In this document: positions 1 through 8,873 of the stretch, one piece after another | How the letters are laid out: each line of letters starts with the position of its first letter | How positions within the stretch are numbered: position 1 is the stretch's first letter | Assembly (NCBI GenBank): GCA_965279065.1 | Contig: OZ257134.1 | Span: 3,906,001 to 3,970,000, forward strand | Direction: 5' to 3' | DNA: 64,000 nucleotides | Origin: JAKAXS01 sp965279065 | GTDB taxonomy: Bacteria; Pseudomonadota; Alphaproteobacteria; Rhizobiales; Hyphomicrobiaceae | Program-made: the position numbers and the translations under genes | The notes under the pieces: generated by a model | What the model was told of the DNA's origin: nothing | Seen by the model: only the letters and a program-made list of their open reading frames with translations | Databases searched by the model: none

Positions 1-1
1 C

Positions 2-277
2 AAGCGCGTCAAGCACGGCGCCTTGATGGACAGCGTGCTGTTGACCGAGGTCTATCTGGAACTGCTGGGCGAACGCCAGGGCGCCCTCACCTTGGCCGCC
101 GCCTCGGCCAACGCGGCGTCTGCCGCCTCAGGCCACGCCGGCCGCGCCGCGCAACGCCCCTCTCCGCTGCCCCCGCGCCTCACCGCCGAAGACGAGGCCG
201 CTCACGCGGCATTCGTCGCCACCCTCGGCAACAGCGCGGTCTGGCTGCAGTACCCGCCGGCGCCCGCAGACGCCTGA
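2..277 (+). CDS. dnaQ: DNA polymerase III epsilon subunit, C-terminal part
   Basis: This is the last 91 codons of a gene whose start lies before the window. The visible stretch KRVKHGALMDSVLLTEVYLE matches the conserved C-terminal end of the DnaQ 3'-5' proofreading exonuclease domain, including the His-Gly-Ala-Leu segment and the LLTEVYLELLG helix. The remaining 65 or so residues are an alanine-rich tail like the one that tethers epsilon to the alpha subunit. The catalytic Asp and Glu residues are not visible here. The neighbour secB, which converges on it, is a common dnaQ neighbour in Hyphomicrobiales. The call depends on recognising this short conserved end. Confidence 0.75.
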   Translation, partial: KRVKHGALMDSVLLTEVYLELLGERQGALTLAAASANAASAASGHAGRAAQRPSPLPPRLTAEDEAAHAAFVATLGNSAVWLQYPPAPADA

Positions 278-324
278 TCCCGATCGCGTTTGGAAGAGTG
301 TGAAGCGGCTTCCGGAAAGTAGGC

Positions 325-831
325 TTACGACTTCACCTTGTCGGCCGCTTCCTGCTGCTTGCGGCGCATGAACAGCGCGCCGAAGTCCATCGGATCCAGC
401 AGCAGCGGCGGGAAGCCGCCATCGCGCGTCACGTCGGCCACGATGCGGCGCAGAAACGGGAAGATCAGGGTCGGGCAGTTGACCAGCAGGAAGGGCTCCA
501 GCGCCTCTTCCGGAATGTTCTGGATCCGGAACAGCCCGGCGTAGACCAACTCCAGGTCGTAGATCACGCCGATCTTGGCAGAGGCGTTGCCGTGGAAATG
601 GATGGCGCTCTCATACTGGTCCGCGCCGACGCGCTGGGCATTGACGTTGATCTCGAACCGCAGGTCGGGATTCTCGCCCTTGATCTCGGCCATCTTGCCG
701 ACGTTTGGGTTCTCGAACGACAGATCCTTGATGTATTGCCCGACCAGCTGCACCTGAACCTGGGCGGGTGCCGCCTTGGCCGCTGCGGCCTCGGCCGACT
801 TGCCATTCGATCCGTTCGTTCCGTCTGACAT
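325..831 (-). CDS. secB: Protein-export chaperone SecB
   Basis: The 168-residue product is a SecB subunit, a cytoplasmic chaperone that works as a tetramer, keeps preproteins unfolded and hands them to SecA. After a charged, alanine-rich head of about 20 residues comes the typical core, with a segment near 30-45 reading GQYIKDLSFENPN and the conserved NCPTLIFPFLRRIVADVTRDGGFPP near 118-142 (shown here as two family hallmarks, NCPTLIFPF and DGGFPPL). Length fits the alphaproteobacterial family. It converges with dnaQ and is divergent from the Tim44-like gene across about 300 bases. Confidence 0.97.
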   Translation of the reverse strand: MSDGTNGSNGKSAEAAAAKAAPAQVQVQLVGQYIKDLSFENPNVGKMAEIKGENPDLRFEINVNAQRVGADQYESAIHFHGNASAKIGVIYDLELVYAGLFRIQNIPEEALEPFLLVNCPTLIFPFLRRIVADVTRDGGFPPLLLDPMDFGALFMRRKQQEAADKVKS

Positions 832-1137
832 GATAACGAGCCTGTTTATTGAAGGGTTTTGCTTGCCGGCGAGGCAGGGTGGCTAACATGCCCTCGGTTT
901 GGCCGCAATGATTGTCAGGCGGCCTGCGGCGTGGGCCCTTAATCTCTGTCCGGACAGGCAAAACACCGCGACAGCAACGGTGTTGGCTTTGCGTGATTTG
1001 TGCCCTAAGTTGAAGGCAATACGTATTAGGCAAGACGTGTGACGCCGGCACGCCTGCCAGCACGTCTGGACGTTATGCCGTGGCAAGCCTACATCACGCT
1101 AGGACGTCCTTGCTCATTCCGGGAAAGCTGCCAAGAC
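832..1137. other. Divergent promoter region between secB and the Tim44-like gene
   Basis: This gap of about 300 bases separates two divergently transcribed genes and holds no convincing reading frame. A plausible plus-strand sigma-70 promoter is TTGGCT at 983-988, 17 bases, then TAAGTT at 1006-1011. A 10-base perfect palindrome AATACGTATT lies at 1018-1027, just downstream of it. Many relatives carry fxsA between these genes; nothing like it is visible here. The promoter is a pattern call only. Confidence 0.35.
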
Positions 1138-1893
1138 ATGAATGGCACCATTGACCTATTCACCCTGATCGCACTGGTTGCCGCGATCGTGGCGATTTTT
1201 AAGCTGCGCAGTGTGCTCGGCCGCCGTACGGGCGACGATGACGCGCGGCTGGAACAGCGCGCCCGCCGCACGGCAGAAGAGCAACGCACGGCCGCCGCCG
1301 GCGCCGCCTCCGACAAGGTCGTCACGCTGCCCCGCCGCGATCGCGACGAACAGATCGCCGAACCCGTTCCCAGCGTTCCTGCTGCCGAGAAGGAAGCCCG
1401 CATCAAGGGCTTTGCCTCCGGCGACGAGGCGATCGGCAAGGGCCTGATGGAGATTTCTCAGGCCGATCCCAATTTCGATCCCGAGCAGTTCGTGGCCGGC
1501 GCCAAGCGCGCCTACGAGATGATCGTGACATCGTTCGCCGAGGGCAACCTCAAGACCCTGCGCGACTTGTTGAACAAGGAAGTCTACGACGGCTTTGCCA
1601 GCGCCATCTCCGACCGCGACGGCCGCGGTGAAATGGTCGACCAGAGCTTCGTCGGTATCTCCAAGGCCGACATTCTCGAAGCCGAGCTGAAGAGCGGCAA
1701 GGCCAACATCACGGTGCGCTTCGTCAGCCAGCTCATTACCGCGCTGCGCGACAGGGCCGGCACGGTGTTGTCCGGTGACGCCACGAAGGTGAAGGACGTC
1801 ACCGACATCTGGACCTTCAGCCGCGACGTCTCAAGCGCGCGTGCCCGCCAGTCGCCGAACTGGACGCTGGTGTCCACGCAATCTCCCAATTGA
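1138..1893 (+). CDS. Tim44-domain membrane-anchored protein (TimA-like)
   Basis: The 251-residue product starts with a hydrophobic helix at about residues 4-21 (FTLIALVAAIVAIFKL), then a charged linker rich in Arg, Glu and Ala, and a Tim44-like domain from about residue 85 to the end, including the FVAGAKRAYEMIVTSFAEG segment. Alphaproteobacterial Tim44-like proteins are tethered to the inner membrane and are related to the mitochondrial import motor subunit Tim44; their bacterial role is poorly defined. The ATG at 1138 is preferred over upstream codons because it puts the membrane helix at the N-terminus, as in homologues. The following mltA gene starts 65 bases downstream, so the genes may be cotranscribed. 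Confidence 0.88.
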   Translation: MNGTIDLFTLIALVAAIVAIFKLRSVLGRRTGDDDARLEQRARRTAEEQRTAAAGAASDKVVTLPRRDRDEQIAEPVPSVPAAEKEARIKGFASGDEAIGKGLMEISQADPNFDPEQFVAGAKRAYEMIVTSFAEGNLKTLRDLLNKEVYDGFASAISDRDGRGEMVDQSFVGISKADILEAELKSGKANITVRFVSQLITALRDRAGTVLSGDATKVKDVTDIWTFSRDVSSARARQSPNWTLVSTQSPN

Positions 1894-1958
1894 GATGACG
1901 CGCCCTATGACGCGTCCGGAGGTGTCGTGCGATTCCGCTAGGCTTCCAAGCTCCTGAC

Positions 1959-3053
1959 ATGAGCCAGATCGAGCGCAGCTACGAACCCGTGACATTCGCG
2001 GATTTGCCCGGCTGGGACGGCGACGACCACGCGGCCGCACTGGCCGCGTTTCAGCGTTCGGCCAGACGGTTGCTGGAGAAGTCCGCTGCCAAGCCTGCGG
2101 CCGGCGCCGAATCGCCGGCATTTCTCGCCGCCGCACGCGCGGCCGCCGCGATCGACCCGGCCTCCGCGCGCGCCTTCTTCGAGACGCACTTCACGCCGCA
2201 TCGCGTCGCCCACAACGGCCCCGGCGGATTGCTCACCGGCTACTACGAGCCCATCATCCCGGGCTCGCGCGAGCGCACGGACCACTTCGCCATCCCGCTC
2301 TACAATCGACCCGGCGACCTCGTGAACCTCGTCGAGGAGAGCCAGCGCGGGGCGATGGCCCACCAGTACACCCACATGCGCAAGACGGCGGCCGGCCAGG
2401 AACCCTACGCCACGCGTGCCGATATCGAGAACGGTGCGCTCGCCGGCCAGGGCCTGGAAGTTTTCTGGTTGCACGACCCCGTCGACGTCTTCTTTCTCCA
2501 CGTCCAGGGCTCCGGCGTCATCGCTCTCCCGGACGGCGCGACCACGCGCGTCGCCTACGACGGCAAGAACGGCCATCCCTACACGTCGATCGGCCGCTAC
2601 CTCATCGACGAGGGTCTGTTTCCCGCCGACCAGATGACGCTTGACGCCTTGAAGGACTGGCTGCGTGCCAATCCCAAGCTGGCGACCGGCGTTCTGCAGC
2701 AAAACAAGTCGTTCGTGTTCTTCCGCGAGTTGCTCGGCGACGAGGCCGGCAGCCCCGTCGGCGTCGAGGAGATCCCGCTCACGCCGGGCCGCAGCCTCGC
2801 CGTCGACACCGGCTTCCACGCCATCGGTTCACCCGTTTACGTCGCAGCCCCCACGCTCACGCACGCGACCGGCCCCAATGCCTTCAATGGCGGCTTCCAT
2901 CGCCTGATGGTGGCGCAGGACGTGGGCTCCGCCATTCGCGGCCCCGAGCGTGGCGACCTCTACTTCGGCACCGGCGACGAAGCCGGCCGCCTTGCCGGCA
3001 ACACCAAGCACCCCGGCACCTTTTTCGTCCTGTTGGCCGGCCCGCCGCGATGA
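1959..3053 (+). CDS. mltA: Membrane-bound lytic murein transglycosylase A
   Basis: The 364-residue product matches MltA, which cleaves the MurNAc-GlcNAc bond of peptidoglycan with formation of the 1,6-anhydro ring. The family block GLLTGYYEP is at about 88-96, and the C-terminal 3D-type domain carries RLMVAQDVGSAIRGPERGD and FGTGDEAG, which includes the Asp expected to be catalytic. No clear lipoprotein signal is seen at this start, so either a more upstream start or another export route should be considered. The stop overlaps the start of the Smr gene (ATGA at 3050-3053), which implies translational coupling. Confidence 0.93.
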   Translation: MSQIERSYEPVTFADLPGWDGDDHAAALAAFQRSARRLLEKSAAKPAAGAESPAFLAAARAAAAIDPASARAFFETHFTPHRVAHNGPGGLLTGYYEPIIPGSRERTDHFAIPLYNRPGDLVNLVEESQRGAMAHQYTHMRKTAAGQEPYATRADIENGALAGQGLEVFWLHDPVDVFFLHVQGSGVIALPDGATTRVAYDGKNGHPYTSIGRYLIDEGLFPADQMTLDALKDWLRANPKLATGVLQQNKSFVFFRELLGDEAGSPVGVEEIPLTPGRSLAVDTGFHAIGSPVYVAAPTLTHATGPNAFNGGFHRLMVAQDVGSAIRGPERGDLYFGTGDEAGRLAGNTKHPGTFFVLLAGPPR

Positions 3054-3724
3054 AAAAGCCCGGCCCGCCACCGGGCCCTCGGGAGCGAACCGGAACGGGC
3101 AAAGGCGGGCGCAAGTTTACCGACGACGATCGCGCCGTCTGGCAGCACACGGCATCAAGCCTGAAGCCCTTGAAGCGCGGCAAGGCCCGCGTGCTTGCGG
3201 CCCTGGAAGATCAACCTCCGACGGAACCGTTTCCCGCCCCGTCTCCGGTGAAGGGCCTGCAAGCTAGCATGCCGCCCGCTGCCGCGACCAAGCTGAAGCC
3301 GGCGATGCTTCCCTCCGCGCCACCACAAACCGTCCCTAAGACGCCGCCGCCGCTGGCCGACTTCGACGCTAAGCGCATCCGCAAGCTCAAGACCGGGCAG
3401 GTCGACATCGACGCCCGCATCGACCTGCACGGCATGCGCCAAAGCGAGGCCCACACCGCGTTGCGCGGCTTCCTCCATGCCTGCCATCGCAAAGGCCACT
3501 CTGTCGTCCTCGTCATCACCGGCAAGGGTGCCCCACCCGGCACCAAACCGGAGGGCACTTGGGGCGACCAAATGGGCCGCAGCGAACGCGGCATCCTGCG
3601 CCGCAACGTGCCGCAATGGCTGGCCGAGCCCGAGCTGCGCGCCATCGTCGTCAGCTTCACTTCCGCCGCCATCCGCCACGGCGGCGACGGCGCCCTCTAC
3701 GTGCATTTGCGCCGGTTGCGCTAG
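3050..3724 (+). CDS. Smr/MutS2-type domain protein
   Basis: The 224-residue product has a basic and proline-rich N-terminal half and a C-terminal Smr domain from about residue 120. The hallmark IDLHGMRQSEA is followed by VVLVITGKG and, at the end, the IRHGGDGALYVHLRRLR block. Smr domains are nucleic-acid endonuclease or binding modules first seen in MutS2; stand-alone versions next to mltA are usual in Hyphomicrobiales. It overlaps mltA by four bases. The exact substrate is unknown. Confidence 0.92.
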   Translation: MKKPGPPPGPRERTGTGKGGRKFTDDDRAVWQHTASSLKPLKRGKARVLAALEDQPPTEPFPAPSPVKGLQASMPPAAATKLKPAMLPSAPPQTVPKTPPPLADFDAKRIRKLKTGQVDIDARIDLHGMRQSEAHTALRGFLHACHRKGHSVVLVITGKGAPPGTKPEGTWGDQMGRSERGILRRNVPQWLAEPELRAIVVSFTSAAIRHGGDGALYVHLRRLR

Positions 3725-3744
3725 ACCGTGAAAGGCCGCGTAGC

Positions 3745-4278
3745 CTAAGGGCAGCTCTGCGCCAGCGCCTTCAGCGCCTGCGACAGGCCGGCGAGCGAGT
3801 ACGTATCCGTCGTCGCCGTGCCGCGTTCGGATGTCGCCTGCACCTGCAGCTTCGATCCCTTCTTCATCTCTTCGAGTAGCTTCAGCTCCTGCGTCGGATC
3901 GGCGACAAAGGCGCGGTCGTCCTTGCCGAACAGCGTGTAGGTCGCCGTACCGATGGTGACGACGACGTCGCTGCCGCCCTTGATCTTGTAGCCGAGCTTG
4001 AGGCTGATCTCCGACTTCACGCCCTCCTTGGGCCAGGCGGAGATGTACAGCACCACCGGCGCGCGATTGGCACCCGCCGGTTCCTTCTGCGTCGGCGACG
4101 TGGCTGCAAAGCAGGTCTTGTTAGCCGCATCCGGCGTCGCGTTCAGCGACCAGTTGCCGTAGGCGCCGAGCTTGTTGGCGCCCTGGGCGGCCACCTCCGG
4201 CACGGCCCCGCACAGCCCCGCGAGGGACACGGCGACGCCGCACAGATACTTCGCTCGAACGGAGGCACCAGGGGACAT
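3745..4278 (-). CDS. Invasion-associated locus B (IalB) family protein
   Basis: The 177-residue product has an N-terminal signal peptide (hydrophobic segment about 10-30, likely cleavage after AAQ near 32) and an IalB-type domain: GAYGNWSL near 38-45, a single Cys in NKTCFAA, VVLYISAWPKEGVKSEIS in the middle, and a C-terminal Cys (QSCP). IalB proteins are secreted or periplasmic beta-rich proteins, named from Bartonella but common in free-living Hyphomicrobiales, with no settled biochemical activity. It converges with the Smr gene 20 bases away. Confidence 0.85.
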   Translation of the reverse strand: MSPGASVRAKYLCGVAVSLAGLCGAVPEVAAQGANKLGAYGNWSLNATPDAANKTCFAATSPTQKEPAGANRAPVVLYISAWPKEGVKSEISLKLGYKIKGGSDVVVTIGTATYTLFGKDDRAFVADPTQELKLLEEMKKGSKLQVQATSERGTATTDTYSLAGLSQALKALAQSCP

Positions 4279-4370
4279 GGGAACTTGGCTGGATGGAAAA
4301 AGATGAGACCGGTCGTACCATTACGTGCTCGTGCTCGATCTGTCACGAGGACAGAAGTCTTGAGCGCTTT

Positions 4371-4913
4371 CTACCCTTGCCGTCCTCCTGTCCGTCCCCG
4401 TGGCGGCTGCACTGCCGCTCCGCCTGCAGCCACCGGACGGGCCGCGAATTGCGCCAGCGACAGCACCCGGTCGTACATGACGATGGCGCCCGCCATCGCG
4501 ACATTCACGCAAAATCGCGTCGGGATCTTGACCGTGAAATCACACCGTTCCAGCAACTGCGGCGACAGGGAGCCGTGCTCCGGGCCCAGAACATAGGCCG
4601 CCCGCAGCGGATGGCGGAAGCTTGGCAGGTCTATCGCCTCGTCCAGCAGCTCCACGCCGACGAGCTTGCAGCCGCTCGGCAGCGCCATCTCGCCGAGCGA
4701 ATTCCAGTTGTAGTGCGGCAGATGCAACTGGCCCTTCGAAGTATCGGCCCGGGCTTCCAGCGCCTGATACGTCGCCCCCACCGTGAACGTGAAGCTGGCG
4801 CCGAACCCGTGCGCCGAGCGCATCAGGTTGCCCAGGTTCAGCGCCTTCGACATGCGTTCCGCGCCGATGGCGAAGTATCCTCGCGCGGTTGGCGGCCAGT
4901 TTTCGGCGGTCAT
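4371..4913 (-). CDS. TrmH/SpoU-family RNA methyltransferase
   Basis: The 180-residue product is a short SPOUT methyltransferase without an extra RNA-binding domain. Motif 1 is seen as NLGNLMRSAHGFGA near 25-38, motif 2 as AYVLGPEHGSLSP near 108-120, and motif 3 as IPTRFCVNVAMAGAIVMYDR near 134-153, with the Arg and Asn that family members use in the knotted SAM site. The ATG at 4913 is preferred to an upstream TTG at 4922. Its target (tRNA or rRNA 2'-O position) cannot be told from sequence alone. The last residues are Arg and Gly rich. Confidence 0.88.
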   Translation of the reverse strand: MTAENWPPTARGYFAIGAERMSKALNLGNLMRSAHGFGASFTFTVGATYQALEARADTSKGQLHLPHYNWNSLGEMALPSGCKLVGVELLDEAIDLPSFRHPLRAAYVLGPEHGSLSPQLLERCDFTVKIPTRFCVNVAMAGAIVMYDRVLSLAQFAARPVAAGGAAVQPPRGRTGGRQG

Positions 4914-5048
4914 TTGTCTCAAGTCCCTAAAGAGTGGGTTGGCGTTAAGCCGCTAGCGCACTAAACGTCTGCCCTTCACCCGTTTGCTGAAGAGCCAAGT
5001 CCGCACTCGTCAAGTGCGCTGCCCACAGCTGTCGCCTGGAGGTCTCAC

Positions 5049-6029
5049 ATGAAAGCCGTCCTTTGCAAGACCCTCGACGGGCCGGACGGCCTCGTGCTGG
5101 AGGACATCGCCGAGCCGTCGGCCGGTCCAGGCGAGGTGGTGATCAAGGTTAAAGCCGCCGCCCTCAACTTCTTCGACACGCTGGTCACCCGGGGCAAATA
5201 CCAGAAGAAACCGCCGCTGCCGTTCTCACCGTCAGGCGAAGTCGCCGGCATCGTCGACACGCTGGGCGCCGACGTCATCGGCCTGGAGAAGGGCCAGCGT
5301 GTCGCCGCCTACGTCGCCTGGGGTGGCGCCCGCGAGAAAGTCGTCGTGCCGGCCGAAGCGGTGATCCCGATCCCGGACAACGTGTCCGACGAGATCGCCT
5401 CCGGCGTCAGCGTCACCTACGGCACGGCGATCCACGGCTTGAAGGATCGCGGCCGCGTCTGCGCCAACGAATGGGTCGCCGTGCTTGGCGCCTCGGGCGG
5501 AGCCGGTCTCGCCGCCGTCGAGATCGCCAAGCTGCTTGGCGCCCGCGTCATTGCCGTCGCCTCCTCCGCCGACAAGCTGGAAATCTGCCGCAAGCACGGT
5601 GCGGACGTGCTGATCAACTATTCCGAGGGCGACCTCAAGGACGCGCTGAAAGCCGCGACCGACGGCAACGGCGTCGACGTCGTCTACGATTGCGTCGGCG
5701 GCGACTTCGCCGAACCCGCCGTGCGCGCCCTGGCCTGGGGCGGCCGCTTTCTCGTCATCGGTTTTGCCGCCGGTGGCATCCCCAAGCTGCCGCTCAATCT
5801 GCTTTTGCTGAAGGGCGCCGATGCCATCGGCGTGTTCTGGGGCGAGAGCGTGCGCCGCGACCCGCAGGGCCATCGCGACAACATGACGGCCGTCCTGGAC
5901 TGGGTGTCGCAAGGCAAGCTCGTGCCGCATATCCACGCCACCTATCCGCTGTCGGAGACCGCCGAAGCCATCCGCGTCCTCGACCGCAGGGAGGCGGTGG
6001 GGAAAGTGGTGTTGACGGTCGGTTCGTAG
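5049..6029 (+). CDS. Zinc-independent quinone oxidoreductase (NADPH:quinone reductase family)
   Basis: The 326-residue product is a medium-chain dehydrogenase/reductase. The N-terminal GroES-like half carries AALNFFDTLVTRGKYQKKP and PFSPSGEVAGIV, and the NADPH-binding Rossmann fold starts near residue 147 with LGASGGAGLAAVEIAKLLGA. The structural and catalytic zinc cysteines of the alcohol dehydrogenases are absent, as in QOR-type enzymes. A ribosome site (GGAGGT) lies about 8 bases before the ATG. It is monocistronic, convergent with the cytochrome c gene 11 bases away. Confidence 0.93.
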   Translation: MKAVLCKTLDGPDGLVLEDIAEPSAGPGEVVIKVKAAALNFFDTLVTRGKYQKKPPLPFSPSGEVAGIVDTLGADVIGLEKGQRVAAYVAWGGAREKVVVPAEAVIPIPDNVSDEIASGVSVTYGTAIHGLKDRGRVCANEWVAVLGASGGAGLAAVEIAKLLGARVIAVASSADKLEICRKHGADVLINYSEGDLKDALKAATDGNGVDVVYDCVGGDFAEPAVRALAWGGRFLVIGFAAGGIPKLPLNLLLLKGADAIGVFWGESVRRDPQGHRDNMTAVLDWVSQGKLVPHIHATYPLSETAEAIRVLDRREAVGKVVLTVGS

Positions 6030-6040
6030 ATCGGCTCCTC

Positions 6041-6715
6041 CTACTCCGCCGGCAGCGGAACGGGATCATCGGACAGCGTCCGCAGGTACGCAATCAGGTT
6101 CGCGATTTTTGCATTGTCGGAGATGCCGGCGAACGCCATCTTCGTGCCCGGCGCGAAGCCTCTCGGATTGTGCAGGAACAGGGCGAGATCCTCGTACGTC
6201 CACACGCCGCCGCGCGCCCCCAGAACCTGGGAATACGCGAAACCCTTTCGTGCCGCCTTGTCGTGACCGACGACATCCCAAAGGTTCGGCCCAACGCGAT
6301 GCACGGCATCCTTCTCCGCCGTGTGGCAGGCGCCGCACATCCGGAAGGTTTGCGCACCCTTCTCGATGTTGGCGTCGCCGATCATTGCAACCACCGTCGA
6401 TGCATCGAACGTATCGACATCGTCAGCCGGGGTCGCGGGCCGCACCACGACGGGCTCGTCGATACTGTTGGGCGTAGTCTCCGCGCTGGGCGCCGACGCG
6501 CCTTGCTCGCCTTCAGCGGAGTGCTCTTCCTGCTGCTTCAGCCACGCATCGCGCGCGGCCTGCTGCATCGGCAACGACCACAGTCCGAGAAGGTTGGCGA
6601 CAGTGAGCAGCAGCACGATCGCCGGCACGATCACCAGCAGCCACCGTGCCGGCGATGCCGCGTCGCTCGAGCCGGACTCGACTTTGTTGGGGACGTCGCT
6701 CGGATCGAGGGTCAT
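6041..6715 (-). CDS. Membrane-anchored class I cytochrome c
   Basis: The 224-residue product has an N-terminal transmembrane anchor at about 25-46, a charged linker rich in Glu, Ala and Pro, and a C-terminal cytochrome c domain. The haem site is CGACH at 127-131, VGPNLWDVVG follows at 141-150, and the axial Met is M193 in GTKMAF. The layout resembles CycM-type anchored cytochromes that pass electrons between the bc1 complex and terminal oxidases. The ATG at 6715 has a good ribosome site (GAGAG); an upstream frame extension of 29 residues looks non-coding. Maturation would need the ccm genes found at 25-28 kb. Confidence 0.93.
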   Translation of the reverse strand: MTLDPSDVPNKVESGSSDAASPARWLLVIVPAIVLLLTVANLLGLWSLPMQQAARDAWLKQQEEHSAEGEQGASAPSAETTPNSIDEPVVVRPATPADDVDTFDASTVVAMIGDANIEKGAQTFRMCGACHTAEKDAVHRVGPNLWDVVGHDKAARKGFAYSQVLGARGGVWTYEDLALFLHNPRGFAPGTKMAFAGISDNAKIANLIAYLRTLSDDPVPLPAE

Positions 6716-6752
6716 GTCTCTCTCAATACGGGTTCGCGCAACGGCGCTGGTG

Positions 6753-7022
6753 TTACTCCCCGAACTCCCGGTCATGCACCGGCGCGCCCGCCGCCTGCGC
6801 ATCCAGCGACTGCCGGTACTTGATGCAGCCGCGCATGAACTTCGGCCACGGCGGCACGGCGATGTCGGGATCCGTTTTCTCCGGCAGCAGCGCCCACAGG
6901 TCCGGATGATGCCAGCACAGCTCGTGCCCGGTCGTGTCGCGATGTGCGCGAATTCCGGCGCGCAGGCGTTGCACTTCGGCCAGCAGCTGATCGCGGCTCA
7001 TCGCGTGCAGGTCGTCGTCCAT
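6753..7022 (-). CDS. Conserved hypothetical protein, 89 residues
   Basis: This small soluble protein starts at an ATG at 7022 and shows a recognisable but unnamed conserved core: GHELCWHHPDLWALLPEKTD followed by PPWPKFMRGCIKYRQSL. The N-terminal 30 residues look like a short amphipathic helix. I recall similar sequences in many Proteobacteria, but know no function. It lies 46 bases downstream of the PiT transporter gene on the same strand and 37 bases before the cytochrome c gene, so it may be cotranscribed with either. Confidence 0.8.
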   Translation of the reverse strand: MDDDLHAMSRDQLLAEVQRLRAGIRAHRDTTGHELCWHHPDLWALLPEKTDPDIAVPPWPKFMRGCIKYRQSLDAQAAGAPVHDREFGE

Positions 7023-7068
7023 GGCTACAACTCCCGAGGTTGTAAGTCCGCAGCCTAGCAACGCCGCA

Positions 7069-8070
7069 TCACCACATCCAGTTCGACGCCAGATAGGCCA
7101 GCGCGCCGATGATCCCGGCCGCAGGCATCGTGATGAACCAGGCGATGACGATGCTGCCGGCGACGTTCCAGCGCACGGCCGAGCTGCGCCGCGCCGCGCC
7201 CACGCCAACGATGGCTCCGGTGATCGTGTGCGTCGTCGACACCGGCACGCCCAGCCACGTCGCGCCGAACAGCGTAATCGCCCCGCCCGTCTCCGCGCAG
7301 AAGCCTTGCATGGGCGTCAGTTCGGTGATGCGCGAGCCCATCGTGCGCACGATACGCCAGCCGCCGAACAGCGTGCCCAGCGCCATGGCGGCCTGACAGC
7401 TGATCACCACCCACAACGGCACGTAGAACTCAGGTCCGAGATGTCCGGTCGCGAACATCAATCCCGCGATGATGCCCATGGTCTTCTGCGCATCGTTGCC
7501 GCCGTGCCCGAGCGAGTACATCGCCGCTGAAATGAATTGCAGCACGCGGAACCGCTGGTCGACCGCGAACGGCGCACTGCGCACACACAGCCACGTCGTG
7601 ATCAGCACCAGCAGCAGCGCCAGGCCGAAGCCGACGATCGGCGACAGGAAGATCGCCGCAACCGTCTTGATCACGCCCTGCCAGACGATGGCGGCACTAC
7701 CCGCCTTGGCAATGCCCGCGCCGAGCAGCCCGCCGATCAGCGCGTGCGAACTGGATGACGGAATACCGCCCCACCAGGTGATGAGGTTCCACGCGATCGC
7801 CCCCGTCAATGCGCCGAAGATGACGTGCATGTCGACGACGCCCGCCGATACGATGCCGGTGCCGATCGTTTGCGCCACGTGCAGCCCAAAGAACAGGAAC
7901 GCGATGAAGTTGAAGAACGCCGCCCAGATCACCGCCCAGCGCGGCGACAGCACCCGCGTCGATACGATCGTCGCAATCGAATTGGCCGCGTCATGCAGCC
8001 CGTTGAGGAAGTCGAACGCCAGCGCGTAGATGATCAGCGCCGTCAGGACGATCAAAGATGCGGGTTCCAT
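7069..8070 (-). CDS. pit: Inorganic phosphate transporter, PiT family
   Basis: The 333-residue integral membrane protein belongs to the PiT family of low-affinity phosphate (metal-phosphate) symporters. Both PHO4 signature repeats are seen: FLNGLHDAANSIATIVSTR near 21-39 and the later GGNDAQKTMGI near 195-205, which mark the inverted halves; many hydrophobic segments lie between and after, and GVPVSTTHTITGAIVGVGAA is near 276-295. The DUF47 gene ends 23 bases upstream on the same strand, the usual pairing for a PiT transporter and its accessory protein. Confidence 0.96.
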   Translation of the reverse strand: MEPASLIVLTALIIYALAFDFLNGLHDAANSIATIVSTRVLSPRWAVIWAAFFNFIAFLFFGLHVAQTIGTGIVSAGVVDMHVIFGALTGAIAWNLITWWGGIPSSSSHALIGGLLGAGIAKAGSAAIVWQGVIKTVAAIFLSPIVGFGLALLLVLITTWLCVRSAPFAVDQRFRVLQFISAAMYSLGHGGNDAQKTMGIIAGLMFATGHLGPEFYVPLWVVISCQAAMALGTLFGGWRIVRTMGSRITELTPMQGFCAETGGAITLFGATWLGVPVSTTHTITGAIVGVGAARRSSAVRWNVAGSIVIAWFITMPAAGIIGALAYLASNWMW

Positions 8071-8093
8071 CGGGCGCTACCGGCTCGTCCCGC

Positions 8094-8738
8094 TCATACG
8101 TGTTCCACCACGATGCCCTGGATCTGGTTTGCCACGTCGTCGAACCGATCGCAGCTTTTCTCCAGGTGATCGTAGATCTCGTTGCCGCGGATGAACTCCA
8201 TCGGGTTCTCCGTCTTGCTCTTCTGATAGAGGCGCTTCAATCCTTGCTCATGGATCTCGTCACAGCGGCCTTCAATGCGCGTGATCTCCACGCACAGCTC
8301 GTTCAGCCGTGCCGCGTTGGCACCGATGTTCGACAACAGCGGCACCGCCTGCTCGACGAGCTTGGCGCTCTCCAGGATCGCGTCACCCATCTGCTGCATC
8401 TCGGGCTCGAACGCGGTGATCTCGAACAGAGCGATGGCCTTCGCCGTCTTCTTCATCTGATCGATGGCATCGTCCATGCCGCTGATCAGATCCTTGATGT
8501 CGCCGCGGTCGAACGGCGTGATGAAGTTGGTGCGGATCGACAGGAAGACATCCCGGGTGATGTCATCGGCCTGGTCCTCGTAACGCAACACGTCGTCGAA
8601 GTGCTGGCTGGCCGCCGGTCCGCCGTCCAGCATGCGCCGCAAGGACTGCGCACCCTTCACGAGAATGCCGGCATGTTTGTCGAACATCGGGAAGAACGAA
8701 TCTTCGCGTGGCATCAGCCGGCGGAACCAGTGCAGCAT
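8094..8738 (-). CDS. DUF47 (PhoU-like) PiT accessory protein
   Basis: The 214-residue cytoplasmic all-helical protein matches DUF47/PhoU-like proteins. It starts MLHWFRRLMPREDSFFPMFD and contains the paired metal-binding style EDQADDITRDVF (about 73-84) and EGRCDEIHEQGLKRL (about 156-170). Family members are encoded with PiT transporters and modulate phosphate uptake. It is the first gene of the pair, with pit 23 bases downstream. Confidence 0.94.
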   Translation of the reverse strand: MLHWFRRLMPREDSFFPMFDKHAGILVKGAQSLRRMLDGGPAASQHFDDVLRYEDQADDITRDVFLSIRTNFITPFDRGDIKDLISGMDDAIDQMKKTAKAIALFEITAFEPEMQQMGDAILESAKLVEQAVPLLSNIGANAARLNELCVEITRIEGRCDEIHEQGLKRLYQKSKTENPMEFIRGNEIYDHLEKSCDRFDDVANQIQGIVVEHV

Positions 8739-8873
8739 GGCGCGCTTCCCGGGTTGTCGAGGACTAAACGGCGTGCGCCGTCATAGCGGGCTGAGCGCAC
8801 GGTTCAAGACAGAATTAAGACACGTTGCCTCGCTTTAACTCCCGGCCGTGGGGATTTGGGGAGAACGCAAGAA